Source: Bradyrhizobium sp. CB1015 (lineage in GTDB: Bacteria; Pseudomonadota; Alphaproteobacteria; Rhizobiales; Xanthobacteraceae). Taken from it: a DNA stretch of 64,000 bases. Below are positions 19,101 through 29,100 of the stretch, one piece after another. Both the position numbers and the translations under genes were made by a program. The notes under the pieces are model-generated. The model saw only the letters and a list, made by a program, of their open reading frames with translations, was not told the origin of the DNA and ran no database searches. How positions within the stretch are numbered: position 1 is the stretch's first letter; every line of letters begins with the position of its first letter. The stretch lies in NCBI RefSeq assembly GCF_025200925.1, contig NZ_CP104174.1, positions 1,116,001 to 1,180,000 on the forward strand, read 5' to 3'.

Positions 19101-19889
19101 ATGGACGCCGCGGCGACCCCGGACATCATCCTCAAGCTCTCCAACATTGAGAGCTATTACGGGCCGATCATGGCGATCCGCGGCATCTCGCTGGAAGTGC
19201 CGCGCGGCCGCATCGTCACGCTGCTCGGAGCCAACGGCGCCGGCAAGACCACGGTGCTGAAGACCATCTCCGGCATCCTCGATCCGCAGAAGGGCGCGAT
19301 CGAGTTCATGGGCAAGCCGATCCAGCGCATGGAGGCTGACCGGATCGTGCGGCTCGGCCTCAGCCACGTGCCGGAGGGGCGGGAGGTGTTCCCGTTCCTC
19401 TCGGTGCGTGAGAACCTGATGATGGGCGCCTATCCGCGCAAGGACCGGGACGGCGTCGCCGAGGACATGGAGCGCGTCTACGGTTATTTCCCGCGCCTGA
19501 AGGAGCGCATCAACCAGCCGGCCGGCCAGCTCTCCGGCGGCGAGCAGCAGATGCTGGCGATCGGCCGGGCCCTGATGAACCGGCCGACGCTGCTCTTGCT
19601 CGACGAACCCTCGCTCGGCCTATCGCCGCTGCTGGTGAAGGAGATTTTCACCATCATCCGCCGGGTCAACGAGGAGCAGGGCATGTCGATCCTGCTGGTC
19701 GAGCAGAACGCCAAGGTGGCGCTGGAAACCGCCCATTACGGCTATGTGCTGGAGATCGGCCGCATCGTGATGAACGACAGCTGCGACCGCTTGATGCATT
19801 CCCAGGACATCCAGGAATTTTACCTTGGCGCCAAGGAAGCGGGCGCCAGAGGCGAACGGCGCTGGAAAAAGAAGAAAACTTGGCGTTAG
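19101..19889 (+). CDS. livF: LivF-family ABC transporter ATP-binding protein with C-terminal tail
   Basis: 262-residue ATPase: Walker A GANGAGKTT, signature LSGGEQQMLAIGRALM, Walker B LLLLDEPSLGLSP, H-loop VEQNAKVAL. It is about 20-25 residues longer than usual because the reading frame runs past the expected end (YLGAKE) into a basic tail GARGERRWKKKKTWR. A 14-bp direct repeat covers the stop codon, suggesting that local duplication or slippage shaped the 3' end. Confidence 0.9.
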   Translation: MDAAATPDIILKLSNIESYYGPIMAIRGISLEVPRGRIVTLLGANGAGKTTVLKTISGILDPQKGAIEFMGKPIQRMEADRIVRLGLSHVPEGREVFPFLSVRENLMMGAYPRKDRDGVAEDMERVYGYFPRLKERINQPAGQLSGGEQQMLAIGRALMNRPTLLLLDEPSLGLSPLLVKEIFTIIRRVNEEQGMSILLVEQNAKVALETAHYGYVLEIGRIVMNDSCDRLMHSQDIQEFYLGAKEAGARGERRWKKKKTWR

Positions 19890-19908
19890 AAGAGAACTTG
19901 GCGTTAGA
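19877..19908 (+). repeat. tandem 14-bp direct repeat across the livF stop
   Basis: AACTTGGCGTTAGA occurs at 19877-19890 and again at 19895-19908. The first copy contains the livF stop codon. Confidence 0.85.
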
Positions 19909-19982
19909 TGGGTAACCCCTCCAGCGCAAAGACCGCCGGCAAGGCAGGCAGCGGAGGGAAAGGCGACTAGGAGGAGAGGTGC

Positions 19983-21821
19983 ATGGCCCGACCGGCGGTG
20001 CTGACGGTCGCTGATACGATCGCGAAGAGCTTCTTGCGCGCCACCGAGACGCGGGGCAACAGGCCGGCGATTCGCGAGAAGAAGTTCGGCATCTGGCAGC
20101 CGACGAGCTGGCGCGAGTGGCTGGAGATCTCGAAAGAGATCGCCTACGCGCTTCGCGCCGTCGGTTTCATGCCCGGCGACGTCGCCTCCATCGTCGCCAA
20201 TGCCGTGCCCGAATGGGTCTACGCCGACATGGGCATATTGTGCGCCGGCGGCGTGTCCTCCGGAATCTATCCGACCGATTCGTCGTCCCAGGTCGAGTAT
20301 CTCATCAACGATTCCGCGACGAAGGTGATCTTCGCCGAGGACGAGGAGCAGCTCGACAAGATTCTCACCTGCCGCGCGCGCTGCCCGAGCTTGCAGAAGA
20401 TCGTCGTGTTCGACATGGAGGGCCTCAGCGGCTTCACCGACGACATGGTGATGTCGTTCGACGAGTTTCGCGCGCTCGGCCGCAACCACATGGTCGGCCG
20501 CGAGGCGCTGTGGCAGGAGATGATCGACAGCCGCAGCGCCGGCGATCTCGCGATCCTCGTCTATACGTCCGGCACCACCGGGCCGCCCAAGGGCGCGATG
20601 CACGCCAATCGCAGCGTCACCCACCAGATGCGGCACGCCAACGACTTCATCCCGGCGCGAGAGGACGAGGACCGCCTGGTCTTCCTGCCGCTCTGCCACG
20701 TCGCCGAGCGCGTCGGCGGCTACTACATCTCGGTCGCGCTCGGCTCGGTGATGAATTTTGCCGAAAGCCCGGAAACCGTGCCGGACAATCTGCGCGAGGT
20801 GCAGCCGACCGCCTTTCTGGCGGTGCCGCGCATCTGGGAAAAATTCTATTCCGCCATCACTATCGCGCTGAAGGATGCGACGCCGCTGCAGCAATGGGTC
20901 TATCGCCGGGCCATCGGCATCGGCTACCGCATGGTCGATTGCCGGCTCGAGGGGAGGGCGCCGCCGCTGTCGCTGCGCATCGCCAACCGCATCGCTTACC
21001 TGGTCGCGTTCCGCAACATCCGCCGCATGATCGGGCTCGACCGCTGCCGCATCGCATTCACCGGCGCAGCCCCGATCGCACCGGAGCTGATCCGCTGGTA
21101 TCTGGCGCTCGGCATCGACATGCACGAGGTCTACGGCCAGACCGAGAATTGCGGGGTCGCCACCATGATGCCGGCGGACAGGATCAAGCTCGGCTCGGTC
21201 GGCACCGCGGTGCCCTGGGGCGAGGTCGCGCTGTCGCCCGACGGCGAGATCCTGATCAGGGGCGACTTCCTGTTCATGGGCTACCTGAACCAGCCGGAGA
21301 AGACCGCGGAGACGATCGATTCCCGCGGCTGGCTGCACACCGGCGACGTTGGCACTATCGACAATGAAGGCTTCGTCCGCATCACCGACCGGATGAAGGA
21401 CATCATCATCACCTCCGGCGGCAAGAACATCACGCCGTCCGAGATCGAGAACCAGCTCAAGTTCTCGCCGTACATCTCGGACGCGGTCGTGATCGGCGAC
21501 AAGCGGCCCTATCTCACCTGCCTCGTGATGATCGACCAGGAGAACGTCGAGAAGTTCGCCCAGGATCACGACATCCCCTTCACCAATTATGCCAGCCTGT
21601 GCCGGGCGAGGGAGATCCAGGACCTGATCGGGCGCGAGATCGAACAGGTCAACGGCAATTTTGCCCGGGTCGAGACCATCAAGAGGTTCTACCTGATCGA
21701 GCGCCAGCTCACTCCCGAAGACGAGGAGCTGACGCCGACCATGAAGCTGAAGCGCGGCTTCGTGAACAAGCGCTACGCCGCCGAGATCGAAGCGATGTAT
21801 GGCGAGCGCGCGGTGGCGTGA
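19983..21821 (+). CDS. long-chain acyl-CoA synthetase-type AMP-binding ligase
   Basis: 612-residue adenylate-forming enzyme that activates a carboxylic acid to its CoA thioester. The A3 motif YTSGTTGPPKGAMHAN is at about residues 194-209, A5 is EVYGQTENCG, A7 is WLHTGDVG and A8 is TDRMKDIIITSGGKNITPSEIE. The overall form follows bacterial FAA1-like long-chain ligases. It is embedded between livF and livK with AGGAGAGG just upstream. The likely role is to trap the imported acid as CoA thioester; the substrate is inferred only loosely. Confidence 0.88.
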   Translation: MARPAVLTVADTIAKSFLRATETRGNRPAIREKKFGIWQPTSWREWLEISKEIAYALRAVGFMPGDVASIVANAVPEWVYADMGILCAGGVSSGIYPTDSSSQVEYLINDSATKVIFAEDEEQLDKILTCRARCPSLQKIVVFDMEGLSGFTDDMVMSFDEFRALGRNHMVGREALWQEMIDSRSAGDLAILVYTSGTTGPPKGAMHANRSVTHQMRHANDFIPAREDEDRLVFLPLCHVAERVGGYYISVALGSVMNFAESPETVPDNLREVQPTAFLAVPRIWEKFYSAITIALKDATPLQQWVYRRAIGIGYRMVDCRLEGRAPPLSLRIANRIAYLVAFRNIRRMIGLDRCRIAFTGAAPIAPELIRWYLALGIDMHEVYGQTENCGVATMMPADRIKLGSVGTAVPWGEVALSPDGEILIRGDFLFMGYLNQPEKTAETIDSRGWLHTGDVGTIDNEGFVRITDRMKDIIITSGGKNITPSEIENQLKFSPYISDAVVIGDKRPYLTCLVMIDQENVEKFAQDHDIPFTNYASLCRAREIQDLIGREIEQVNGNFARVETIKRFYLIERQLTPEDEELTPTMKLKRGFVNKRYAAEIEAMYGERAVA

Positions 21822-21896
21822 ATACCTTTCGAAAAAGCGAGGGAGCGATGGCCCCGCCCTTCGCACAATACGGGCCCAAAAGGAGAGGAGACGTCA

Positions 21897-23096
21897 ATGT
21901 CGAAGTCGTTCCACGCGTTCGGCCTTGCTATGGGCGCTATCGCGCTCACTTGTCTGCCGGCCGTCGCGCAAACCAAGGTCACCAATGAAGGCATCTCGGC
22001 GACCGAGATCGTCATCGGCACCCATCAGGACCTGTCGGGTCCGATCAAGGGCTGGGGCGTGCCGGTCTCCAACGGCATGAAGATGGCCGTCGAGGAGATC
22101 AACGCTGCCGGCGGCATCAACGGCCGCAAGATCCGCCTGGTGATCGAGGACAGCGGCTACGATCCGAAGAAGGCCGTGCTGGCTTCGCAGAAGCTGATCG
22201 AGCGCGACAAGATCTTCGCGATGGTGGGGCCGATGGGATCGCCCACCGTGCTCGCCGCGCAGGATATCCTGCTCGACGCCGGCGTCATGCAGCTCTTCCC
22301 GCTGACCGCGGCCGAGTTCACCTACAAGTTCGATCCGGCCAAGCCGCAGGAGCGGCTGAAGTTCAACAATCTGCTGCCCTATGTCGAGAGCACGCGCGCA
22401 GCGCTCAAATACATGATTGAGGCGAAGAGTTTCAAGAAGCCCTGCATCATGCATCAGGACGACGAGTACGGAAAGAACGTGCTCGACGGCTTCAACCAGC
22501 AGCTCGCCGCCATGAAGATGCAGCCGGCCTCAATCACGAGCTACAAGCGCGGCGCCTCCGATTTCAGCGCGCAGGTCGCCAAGATGAAATCCGACGGCTG
22601 CGACCTCGTCGTGCTCGGTGCGGTCCTCCGTGAGCCGATCGGCACGATGAGTGAAGCCAAGAAGCTCGGATGGGACGTCACCTTCCTCGGTGCCACGCCC
22701 GTTAACGTGCTCGAAGTGCCGGCGCTCGGCAAGGAAGTGGTGGAAGGCTTGTATGCCGCTTCGAACTTTGAAATTCCCTATGAGGACACCGCGAAAGGAA
22801 AGGTGAAGGACTGGCTCGTCAACTACAAGAAGATGTTTGGCACCGACGCCAACACTCAGGCCATCATCGGCTACAACGCGGTGATGACGTTCGCGCATTA
22901 TGCCAACAAGGCTGGCAAGGATCTGACTGGGCAGAAGATGCTCGACGCGCTGGAGTCGGGGGACAAGTTCCAGGACATCTTCAATTCGCCGCCGACGGTG
23001 TTCTCGAAGACCAACCACCTCGCCACCACCATCACCCAGGTGCAGCAGGTCAAGAACGGCCGCTGGGTGCTGGTGAAGGACAATCTGATGTTCTGA
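21897..23096 (+). CDS. livK: periplasmic substrate-binding protein of the LivK family
   Basis: The 399-residue protein has a Sec signal peptide (MSKSFHAFGLAMGAIALTCLPAVAQ) and a type I periplasmic binding fold: EIVIGTHQDLSGPIKGWGVPVSNGMKMAVEEINAAGGINGRKI. It closes the liv operon and captures the ligand for LivHMGF. GGAGAGGAG precedes the start. It differs from textbook LivK in length and in the LTAAEFTYKFDPAKPQERLKF region, so a non-amino-acid ligand is plausible. Confidence 0.9.
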   Translation: MSKSFHAFGLAMGAIALTCLPAVAQTKVTNEGISATEIVIGTHQDLSGPIKGWGVPVSNGMKMAVEEINAAGGINGRKIRLVIEDSGYDPKKAVLASQKLIERDKIFAMVGPMGSPTVLAAQDILLDAGVMQLFPLTAAEFTYKFDPAKPQERLKFNNLLPYVESTRAALKYMIEAKSFKKPCIMHQDDEYGKNVLDGFNQQLAAMKMQPASITSYKRGASDFSAQVAKMKSDGCDLVVLGAVLREPIGTMSEAKKLGWDVTFLGATPVNVLEVPALGKEVVEGLYAASNFEIPYEDTAKGKVKDWLVNYKKMFGTDANTQAIIGYNAVMTFAHYANKAGKDLTGQKMLDALESGDKFQDIFNSPPTVFSKTNHLATTITQVQQVKNGRWVLVKDNLMF

Positions 23097-23495
23097 TGCT
23101 TCTCGTTCACCCTCCCCTGGAGGGGGAGGGTCGATCGCGCGCAGCGCGAGCGGGGTGGGGTGATCTCTCGGCGCGGGCACTGTTGGATTGTCGAGAGACT
23201 GTCACCCCACCCCGCTACGCATTCCGCTTCGCTTCATGCGTAGCGACCCTCCCCCTCAGGGCAGGGCGATCGCATATGACTTGTGGCGGCGGCCCGTGCG
23301 CACGCCTCGTCCTTCGAGACGGCGCTTACGCGCCTCCTCAGGATGAGGCTAATCAGCGTCAGTGCTCGTTGAAACTGCTGCCGCGCACTCCGCCCTCATC
23401 CTGAGGAGCCCGCTCAAAGCGGGCGTCTCGAAGGATGACTGCAGGGAAAAGCTCTCAATGCGATAGCCCTGCCCCCTCAGGGGAGGGTAAGAACC
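23097..23495. repeat. two REP-like intergenic palindromes
   Basis: The gap after livK holds two elements. The first (about 23108-23268) has arms CTGGAGGGGGAGGGTCG and its approximate complement, with an internal GGGGTGGGGTGA/TCACCCCACCCC dyad. The second (about 23309-23437) is bounded by TCCTTCGAGACG and CGTCTCGAAGGA with inner CCTCAGGATGAGG/CCTCATCCTGAGG. A short CCCCTCAGGGG hairpin follows near 23473. These are likely transcript-end structures shared by the convergent genes. Confidence 0.75.
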
Positions 23496-24611
23496 CTACG
23501 ATCCGCCGCCTGCGGTGCCCGAGCTCACCGGGGCGAGCTCGTCTTCCCGGCAGCGCCAGCCGTCGGCGGCTTTGACGAAGGCAAAGGTTCGCTGGATCCT
23601 CAGCCGGCGCGTGACGTTGAAGGCGTCTGCGGAGCGCGCCTTGTTGCCGGCTCCCTGCTGCGGACGGCCCGTCGTGGCGTCCCAGCAGGTGCCGGTGCAG
23701 GTTGATGCGACCTTGCTGCACACGGTGAAGGGGGCGAGCACGGCCATCTCGATTTCGCCCGTGACCTGCGCCTCCTGGTCGCTCACCTGGCTGTCGAGCG
23801 CATAGACGCGGTTGATGCGCAGGAAATTGCCGCAGGAATTGGCCGCATGAATCCGCGCGGCGCAGAAATCGACCGCGTCGGTGTCGGGCGAGCGCGCCGC
23901 GACCTGCCGGCCGAACACCTTTTTGGGATCGCCTTTCGCGGCGCGGATTTCGTCGGTCTTGCGCCTCAAATGTTCGGCGAGACAGTCCTCCGCGGATTCC
24001 AGCTCATGCAGCGGCACGTTCTCCTTGCCGACCAGATTACATTTGCGGTCGCGCTCGCGTGTCCACCGTCCATGTTCGGCGAAGGCAAAGCGTGCCGCGG
24101 TCGGGTCCAATTTGCCTATCAGGCCGAGCACCTGGCCATTGAGCTCGGTTTCGGCAAGCGCCAGCGAGGGGTCCGCGCAGATCACCGCGCCCGCCGCGGT
24201 GTTGGCCGCAAGGCAGTCGAAATCCGGATCGCGAACGATCGCGGCGCGCTCCTCGGTGACCCTGAGCAGGCACGCCTTGACCCGGTCGAATTCGTCGGGG
24301 CGGATCGCGGTCTGCCCGACGATGCCGCAGCTGAGGTTGCGTTGGCGGACCCAGTTCGCATTCTCCTCGATCGCCGGCAGACGATCCGGAAGGCGTGCGA
24401 GCCGCGCCTCGATCGCGGTGCTCAGCTTCTCGGCGGCTGCGGCAAGCGTGGCATCACCGCAGAACAATTGATTGCCGGGGTCGCGAATCTGCTGGCAGTT
24501 GTTCTTGGAAAACAGCGGCAGCCTGTCGGCGATCGCGCGGTCGGATTGCGCGGACGCGGACACCGCCGGCAATGCCAGCAGCGCAAGCACAGACAGCACG
24601 ATGAATCGCAT
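23496..24611 (-). CDS. exported LprI-like Cys-rich protein
   Basis: The 371-residue protein has a signal peptide (MRFIVLSVLALLALPAVSASAQ). Two successive segments (about residues 40-115 and 130-220) share the DUF1311/LprI pattern: FDCLAAN/CGDATLAAAAEKL, then a W..R.R.C block (ENANWVRQRNLSC, EHGRWTRERDRKC), then a final C (VKACLLRVTEER, AEDCLAEHLRRK). The C-terminal part with several Cys (CTGTCWD) is unassigned. LprI proteins inhibit lysozyme in mycobacteria; here a periplasmic binding or protective role is inferred. Confidence 0.65.
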   Translation of the reverse strand: MRFIVLSVLALLALPAVSASAQSDRAIADRLPLFSKNNCQQIRDPGNQLFCGDATLAAAAEKLSTAIEARLARLPDRLPAIEENANWVRQRNLSCGIVGQTAIRPDEFDRVKACLLRVTEERAAIVRDPDFDCLAANTAAGAVICADPSLALAETELNGQVLGLIGKLDPTAARFAFAEHGRWTRERDRKCNLVGKENVPLHELESAEDCLAEHLRRKTDEIRAAKGDPKKVFGRQVAARSPDTDAVDFCAARIHAANSCGNFLRINRVYALDSQVSDQEAQVTGEIEMAVLAPFTVCSKVASTCTGTCWDATTGRPQQGAGNKARSADAFNVTRRLRIQRTFAFVKAADGWRCREDELAPVSSGTAGGGS

Positions 24612-24698
24612 TCCAGTCGCCCCCGCACGGAAGGCGCCATGCTAGCGTCTGGTCTTGCGCGGTGAAATGGGTTTGTGGGGACGAGCAGTGGAAGGTCT

Positions 24699-24783
24699 GT
24701 AGCCCGGATGGGGCGCAAGCGTAATCCGGGGCCGGCGCGAGTGGTAAGAGTCCCGGATTTCGCTGCCGCTCCATCCGGGCTAC
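24699..24783. repeat. REP-like palindrome (GTAGCCCGGATG family)
   Basis: The outer arms GTAGCCCGGATG and CATCCGGGCTAC flank an internal ATCCGGG/CCCGGAT dyad. It lies between two minus-strand genes. Confidence 0.8.
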
Positions 24784-24789
24784 GAGCAA

Positions 24790-25521
24790 TCAACGCGCTT
24801 CAGCGGCCGCCATCGAGACCTGCACCGGCTCGTCGACATATTTCAGCACGGCCGATTGATGGAGCACGAACAGCGGCTGATAGCTCCGCGTCGCGTCGTC
24901 CCTGACCATCGCCATGCGGCGATTGTCGAGCATCAGCCATTGGCCCTCGAGCTTTGCTGCGGCAATGGCGTGCGCCTCGCCGGCCCTGACGTCGCGCACC
25001 ACGACCATGCGGAGGTCTTCAGAGGCAATTCCCGCCAGCCGCAGCGCGGCCAGCTTGGCGATGGCATAGTCCTCGCAATCGCCGGCGCCGCGCGCGAAAG
25101 TCGCAAGCGGCGAGCTCCAGACGTCGGCGGTGCCATCATTGGCGGCATGGATGGCGAGATTGATGGCGCGGTTGATCTCGCCGAGCCGCGCGCGGCCGTC
25201 GCGGGCGCGGGCCTGGTCGACGATGGCGAGCAGCTCGAGCGCGGCCGGTGAAGCGCAATTGTCCCGGTCGCCGTCGCACAGCGCGAGCTGCACCATGTCG
25301 TCGTCGAGCTTGTCCTTCAGCGCGGACCATTTCTGCTGCAGGTTGCCGGACGAAATGGCGAAGGCGAACACGCCGAACGGCTCGGCGGATCTGCGCACGA
25401 GGGCGCCGGCGCCCGGCGACAGCAGCGTGCCGGCGCGAAGCTCGGCGGCCGATCCGAGCAGGATCAAGCCGCACATGACAAGGATTGCGCGCCAGGCGCG
25501 CGAGCGAGCAGCGGTCTCCAT
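24790..25521 (-). CDS. bacterial transglutaminase-like cysteine peptidase (BTLCP, LapG-related family)
   Basis: 243-residue periplasmic protein with an N-terminal signal or anchor (AILVMCGLILLGSAAELRAG). The BTLCP catalytic triad is visible: Cys149 in GAGDCEDYA, His184 in GEAHAI and Asp199 in MLDNRRM. This family includes LapG, which cleaves the N-terminus of type I-secreted adhesins to release biofilm cells. It is divergent from a giant type I-secretion-type adhesin at 26146. GGAAGGGG precedes the start. The LapG-like role is inference, since Bradyrhizobium carries several BTLCPs. Confidence 0.85.
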   Translation of the reverse strand: METAARSRAWRAILVMCGLILLGSAAELRAGTLLSPGAGALVRRSAEPFGVFAFAISSGNLQQKWSALKDKLDDDMVQLALCDGDRDNCASPAALELLAIVDQARARDGRARLGEINRAINLAIHAANDGTADVWSSPLATFARGAGDCEDYAIAKLAALRLAGIASEDLRMVVVRDVRAGEAHAIAAAKLEGQWLMLDNRRMAMVRDDATRSYQPLFVLHQSAVLKYVDEPVQVSMAAAEAR

Positions 25522-26145
25522 CTGACATCCCCTTCCCAGGCTTCGCGAGATCCCCCTCGATCTCGACGTGCCGGGCTTTGTTGCTTTCGCGGAGATAGTG
25601 CGAGACGGGCCGTTTTGTTCTGCTTAATGCGCCCGGCAGGGGTCTCAAAACCGGGTGGCAGGCTGAATCGGGCTCGTCCGAATTGCGTAAAATTTTACGA
25701 TTCGGAGGCTAGGACACCCTTCACTGCCGCGAAATGGAACCAATTGCAGGCACGAGTTGCGATAGCCGCCGAATCTGGCCGCTATGGCTAACGGCCCGCT
25801 ATTTTCACGGGTTCTGTTAGTTGGGTCACAGATTTAACGGCGTATTTGCCGCAGGATGCTGCAGAGCATCACGAACAGAAGATGACGCAAGTATCTGTTC
25901 TACCAGCTTTACTTTGAATGACTTGGGGCAACGGGAAATGCGTGCATCTAACTCTGTTTCGACTTCCGAATTCTTGGCATATGACTTCCGCTCCTCTGGG
26001 AAGGCACCGCCCGACGCAGGCTCTTACGACCAAGTGACGCGAAATCACACAAGCAAATAGATGGTTTCGCTAAGGACTTGGTAATGCTAAGCAAGCTTAG
26101 GTCGTCTATACTTACATAAATTTTAACCCTTTTTACGGTGCCCGG
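25522..26145. promoter_or_regulatory. AT-richer divergent regulatory region before the adhesin gene
   Basis: A 624-base gap, less GC-rich than its surroundings. It contains a perfect 14-bp palindrome CGTAAAATTTTACG (25686-25699) and, close to the adhesin start, an AT-rich tract (about 26085-26135) with a small hairpin CTAAG-caag-CTTAG (26087-26100). A 79-codon frame at 25821-26060 has atypical composition and is not accepted as a gene. Promoters for the peptidase and the adhesin are expected here but were not resolved. Confidence 0.6.
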
Positions 26146-29100
26146 TTGAATTACGCTGGCAAATTTGACGCCGCGACGTCCTTGGACGGCCAGGGTTCCA
26201 GCTCGCCCGCCTTTGTCCATGTCGATTCCTTTGCCGCCAAGCCCTTCGTCGCCAAGGCGCACGGCCATCTGCCTGACGGCGCATTCGTCGTTCCCGACCC
26301 CAATCTGATCTTCAACGGCGAGTTCAAGCGTGCCGGGCTCGACCTCGTGCTGTCGCACGACGGTCATGAGTTCGTCCTTCACGATTATTTCAGGGGCGAC
26401 AAGCGCGCCGCGATCGCTTCGCCCGACGGCGCCCATCTCAGCGGCGACATCGTCAACGCCCTCACCGGTCACGTCCAGGTTGCCCAGGCCGCGCCCGGCG
26501 CCGGTGCAGGCCAGGTCATCGGTCACGTCACCAAGCTCGTGGGCAGCGCGACCGCGATCCGCAACGGCGTCTCGGTCATCCTGAACAACGGCGACAATGT
26601 CGAGAAGGGCGACGTGGTCTCGACCGGCGCCGATTCGACGCTCGGCATCACCTTCATCGACGGCACCGTGTTCGGCCTGTCCTCCAATGCGCGGATGGTG
26701 CTGAACGAGATGGTCTACGACCCCAACGGGTCGAACAATTCCTCGCTGCTCAGCCTGGTCGCGGGCACCATCACCTTCGTCGCCGGCGAAACCGCCAAGC
26801 ATGGCGACATGAAGGTCGATACGCCGGTCGCCACCATGGGAATCCGCGGTACGGCGGTGCTGACGCAGATCAACTTCGTCGTTCCCGCCGGCGGCGGCGA
26901 TCCACAGCCGCAGGCGAGCTTCCAGGTGCTGGTCGAGCCGAACGGCACGACCGGCTCCTACATTCTGTTCGACAAGATCACGCTGCTGCCGATCGCGACC
27001 GTCAACCAGGCCGGCCAGATGATCCAGATCAGCGGCGGCAACGTCTCGGTCACCAATGCACTGATGTCGCCGGAGGTGCAGAAGCTGATCACGGACGTGT
27101 TCACGCTGAAGTTCACCGACAACAACACCAACACCAAGCTGACCACGAACTTCACCGACACGATCACGCCGTTCGGCCAGGACGTGGTGTTCAAGTCGGG
27201 GGCCGGTCCGGTCGTCATCGCGACATTCGTCGATCTCAACCCGCAGAGGCAGGAAGGCCCCACCACGTCGACGCCGGCGGCCATCCGCATTCCCGGCCAG
27301 CCGATCGCGCAAAGCTTCGACCTCGGCGGCAACGTGAAGACGGCGTTCGCGCTGACCGAACGGGCGGACACCACCGGCGACGCGCACGCCGACACGATTT
27401 CCGGCCTGATCAGATTCGTCGATCAAAACCTCGGCGACCGGCCGACGGTGAGCGTGAGCCTCGCCGAGGCGCCGAACTACGTCTACAAGAATGCCGGCCA
27501 GCAGGACGTCACCGGATCGCTCACCGCGCTGCAGAAGCAGGACATCGCGGCGACGCAGATCCAGCTCAGCGTCGTTGCCGATGCCGCCAACGAGAACAAC
27601 GGCTCGGCGGTCTGGACCTACACGATCCCCGACCACGTCTTCGATTTTCTGGCGGCCGGCGAAACCCTGACGCTGACCTACATGGTCCGCGTCGACACCA
27701 ATTTCTCGGTGAACCCCGAGTCCAGGTTCATCCCGATCACCATCACGATCACGGGAACGAACGACAAGCCGACCGTAGCGACATCGGGTGGCACTGTCGT
27801 CGAGAAGATCGGGACCGGCAACGAGGCGCTCGACACCATCACGGGCACGGTCACCTTCACCGACGTCGATCTGACCGACCGGCCAATCGTGAGCGCCGCG
27901 CTCTCGTCCACCCAGCCGTTCAAATATCTCGATGCCGAAGGCCACGACATCACCGCGACGCTGACGCCGCCGCAGCTCGCTGCGATCGCCGCCGTCGAGG
28001 TGCCGCTGACGGTGGTGCAGGGCGCGGGCAACGACAATAACGGCTCGGCCACCTGGACCTACAGCGTTCCCGACCATCTGTTCGATTTCCTCGCCAAAGG
28101 CGAGAAGCTGATCCTCAATTACGTTGTGCAAGTCGATGACGGGCACGGCGGCGTCGTAAGCACGCCGGTCACCGTGTCCATCAACGGTGCGGACGTCAAT
28201 GTCGAGGGCACCAACGATGTGCCGACGATCGTGGAAGATCAGACCACGCCTACGGGCGCGGTGACCGAGGATACCGCGGCCACGCTCGCCGCCAACGGCA
28301 CCATCACATTCAACGATCCCGATCTCACGGATACGCACACCGCGAGTTTCTCGCTGAAGTCGACGATGTCGAGCGCGCATCTGCCCGGCTTCAGCGACGG
28401 CACGTCGCATATCGGCACGTTCGCGCTTGCGGCGGTGAGTGAAAGCCCCGGCGTCAGCTCCCGCGGGTCCGTGGGCTGGACCTTTACAATCGACGACAAC
28501 GATCCGGTGCTCCAGTCGCTGGCGGAAGGCCAGACCATCACCCAGGTCTACACCGTCAAGGTTGACGACCATCACGGTGGGACGGTCACCCGGGACGTGA
28601 CGGTGGTCATCACCGGCAAGAACGATGCGCCGACCATCACGAGCGATGAAGACTCGGCAGCGGGGGGCGTCACCGAGGACGCCGCTACGCCGACACTGTC
28701 GACCGGTGGCACGCTGGCGATTCAGGATCTCGACCTGATCGATACGCACACTGCGGAGGCGGCGTTCAAGTCGGCGACATCGAGCGCGCATCTGCCGGGC
28801 TTCGATGGCAGCACGCCGCTCGGGACCTTCACGATCGACCCGTCGGTGACCGAGGCGAACGACGACACCAGCAATGGCGCCACGCTGGGCTGGCATTTCT
28901 CGGTCAACAACAACGACCCGGTGGTCCAGTCGCTGGCGAATGGCCAGACCATCACGCAGGTCTATACCGTCACTTTCACCGACGATCACGGTGCTCAGGT
29001 CGAGCAGGACGTCACGGTCACCATCACCGGCACCAACGACGCGCCGACGATGACCAGCAGTGCCGAGGACGCCGCCGGCGCGGTGACCGAGGACAGCAGC

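Noticed and set aside
19620..21866. 748-codon minus-strand frame across livF and the ligase
   Set aside because: Shadow of two clear plus-strand genes; low-complexity Arg/Gly/Asp composition.
25821..26060. 79-codon frame in the gap before the adhesin
   Set aside because: Composition is unlike real genes here, no ribosome-binding site stands out, and the region looks regulatory.
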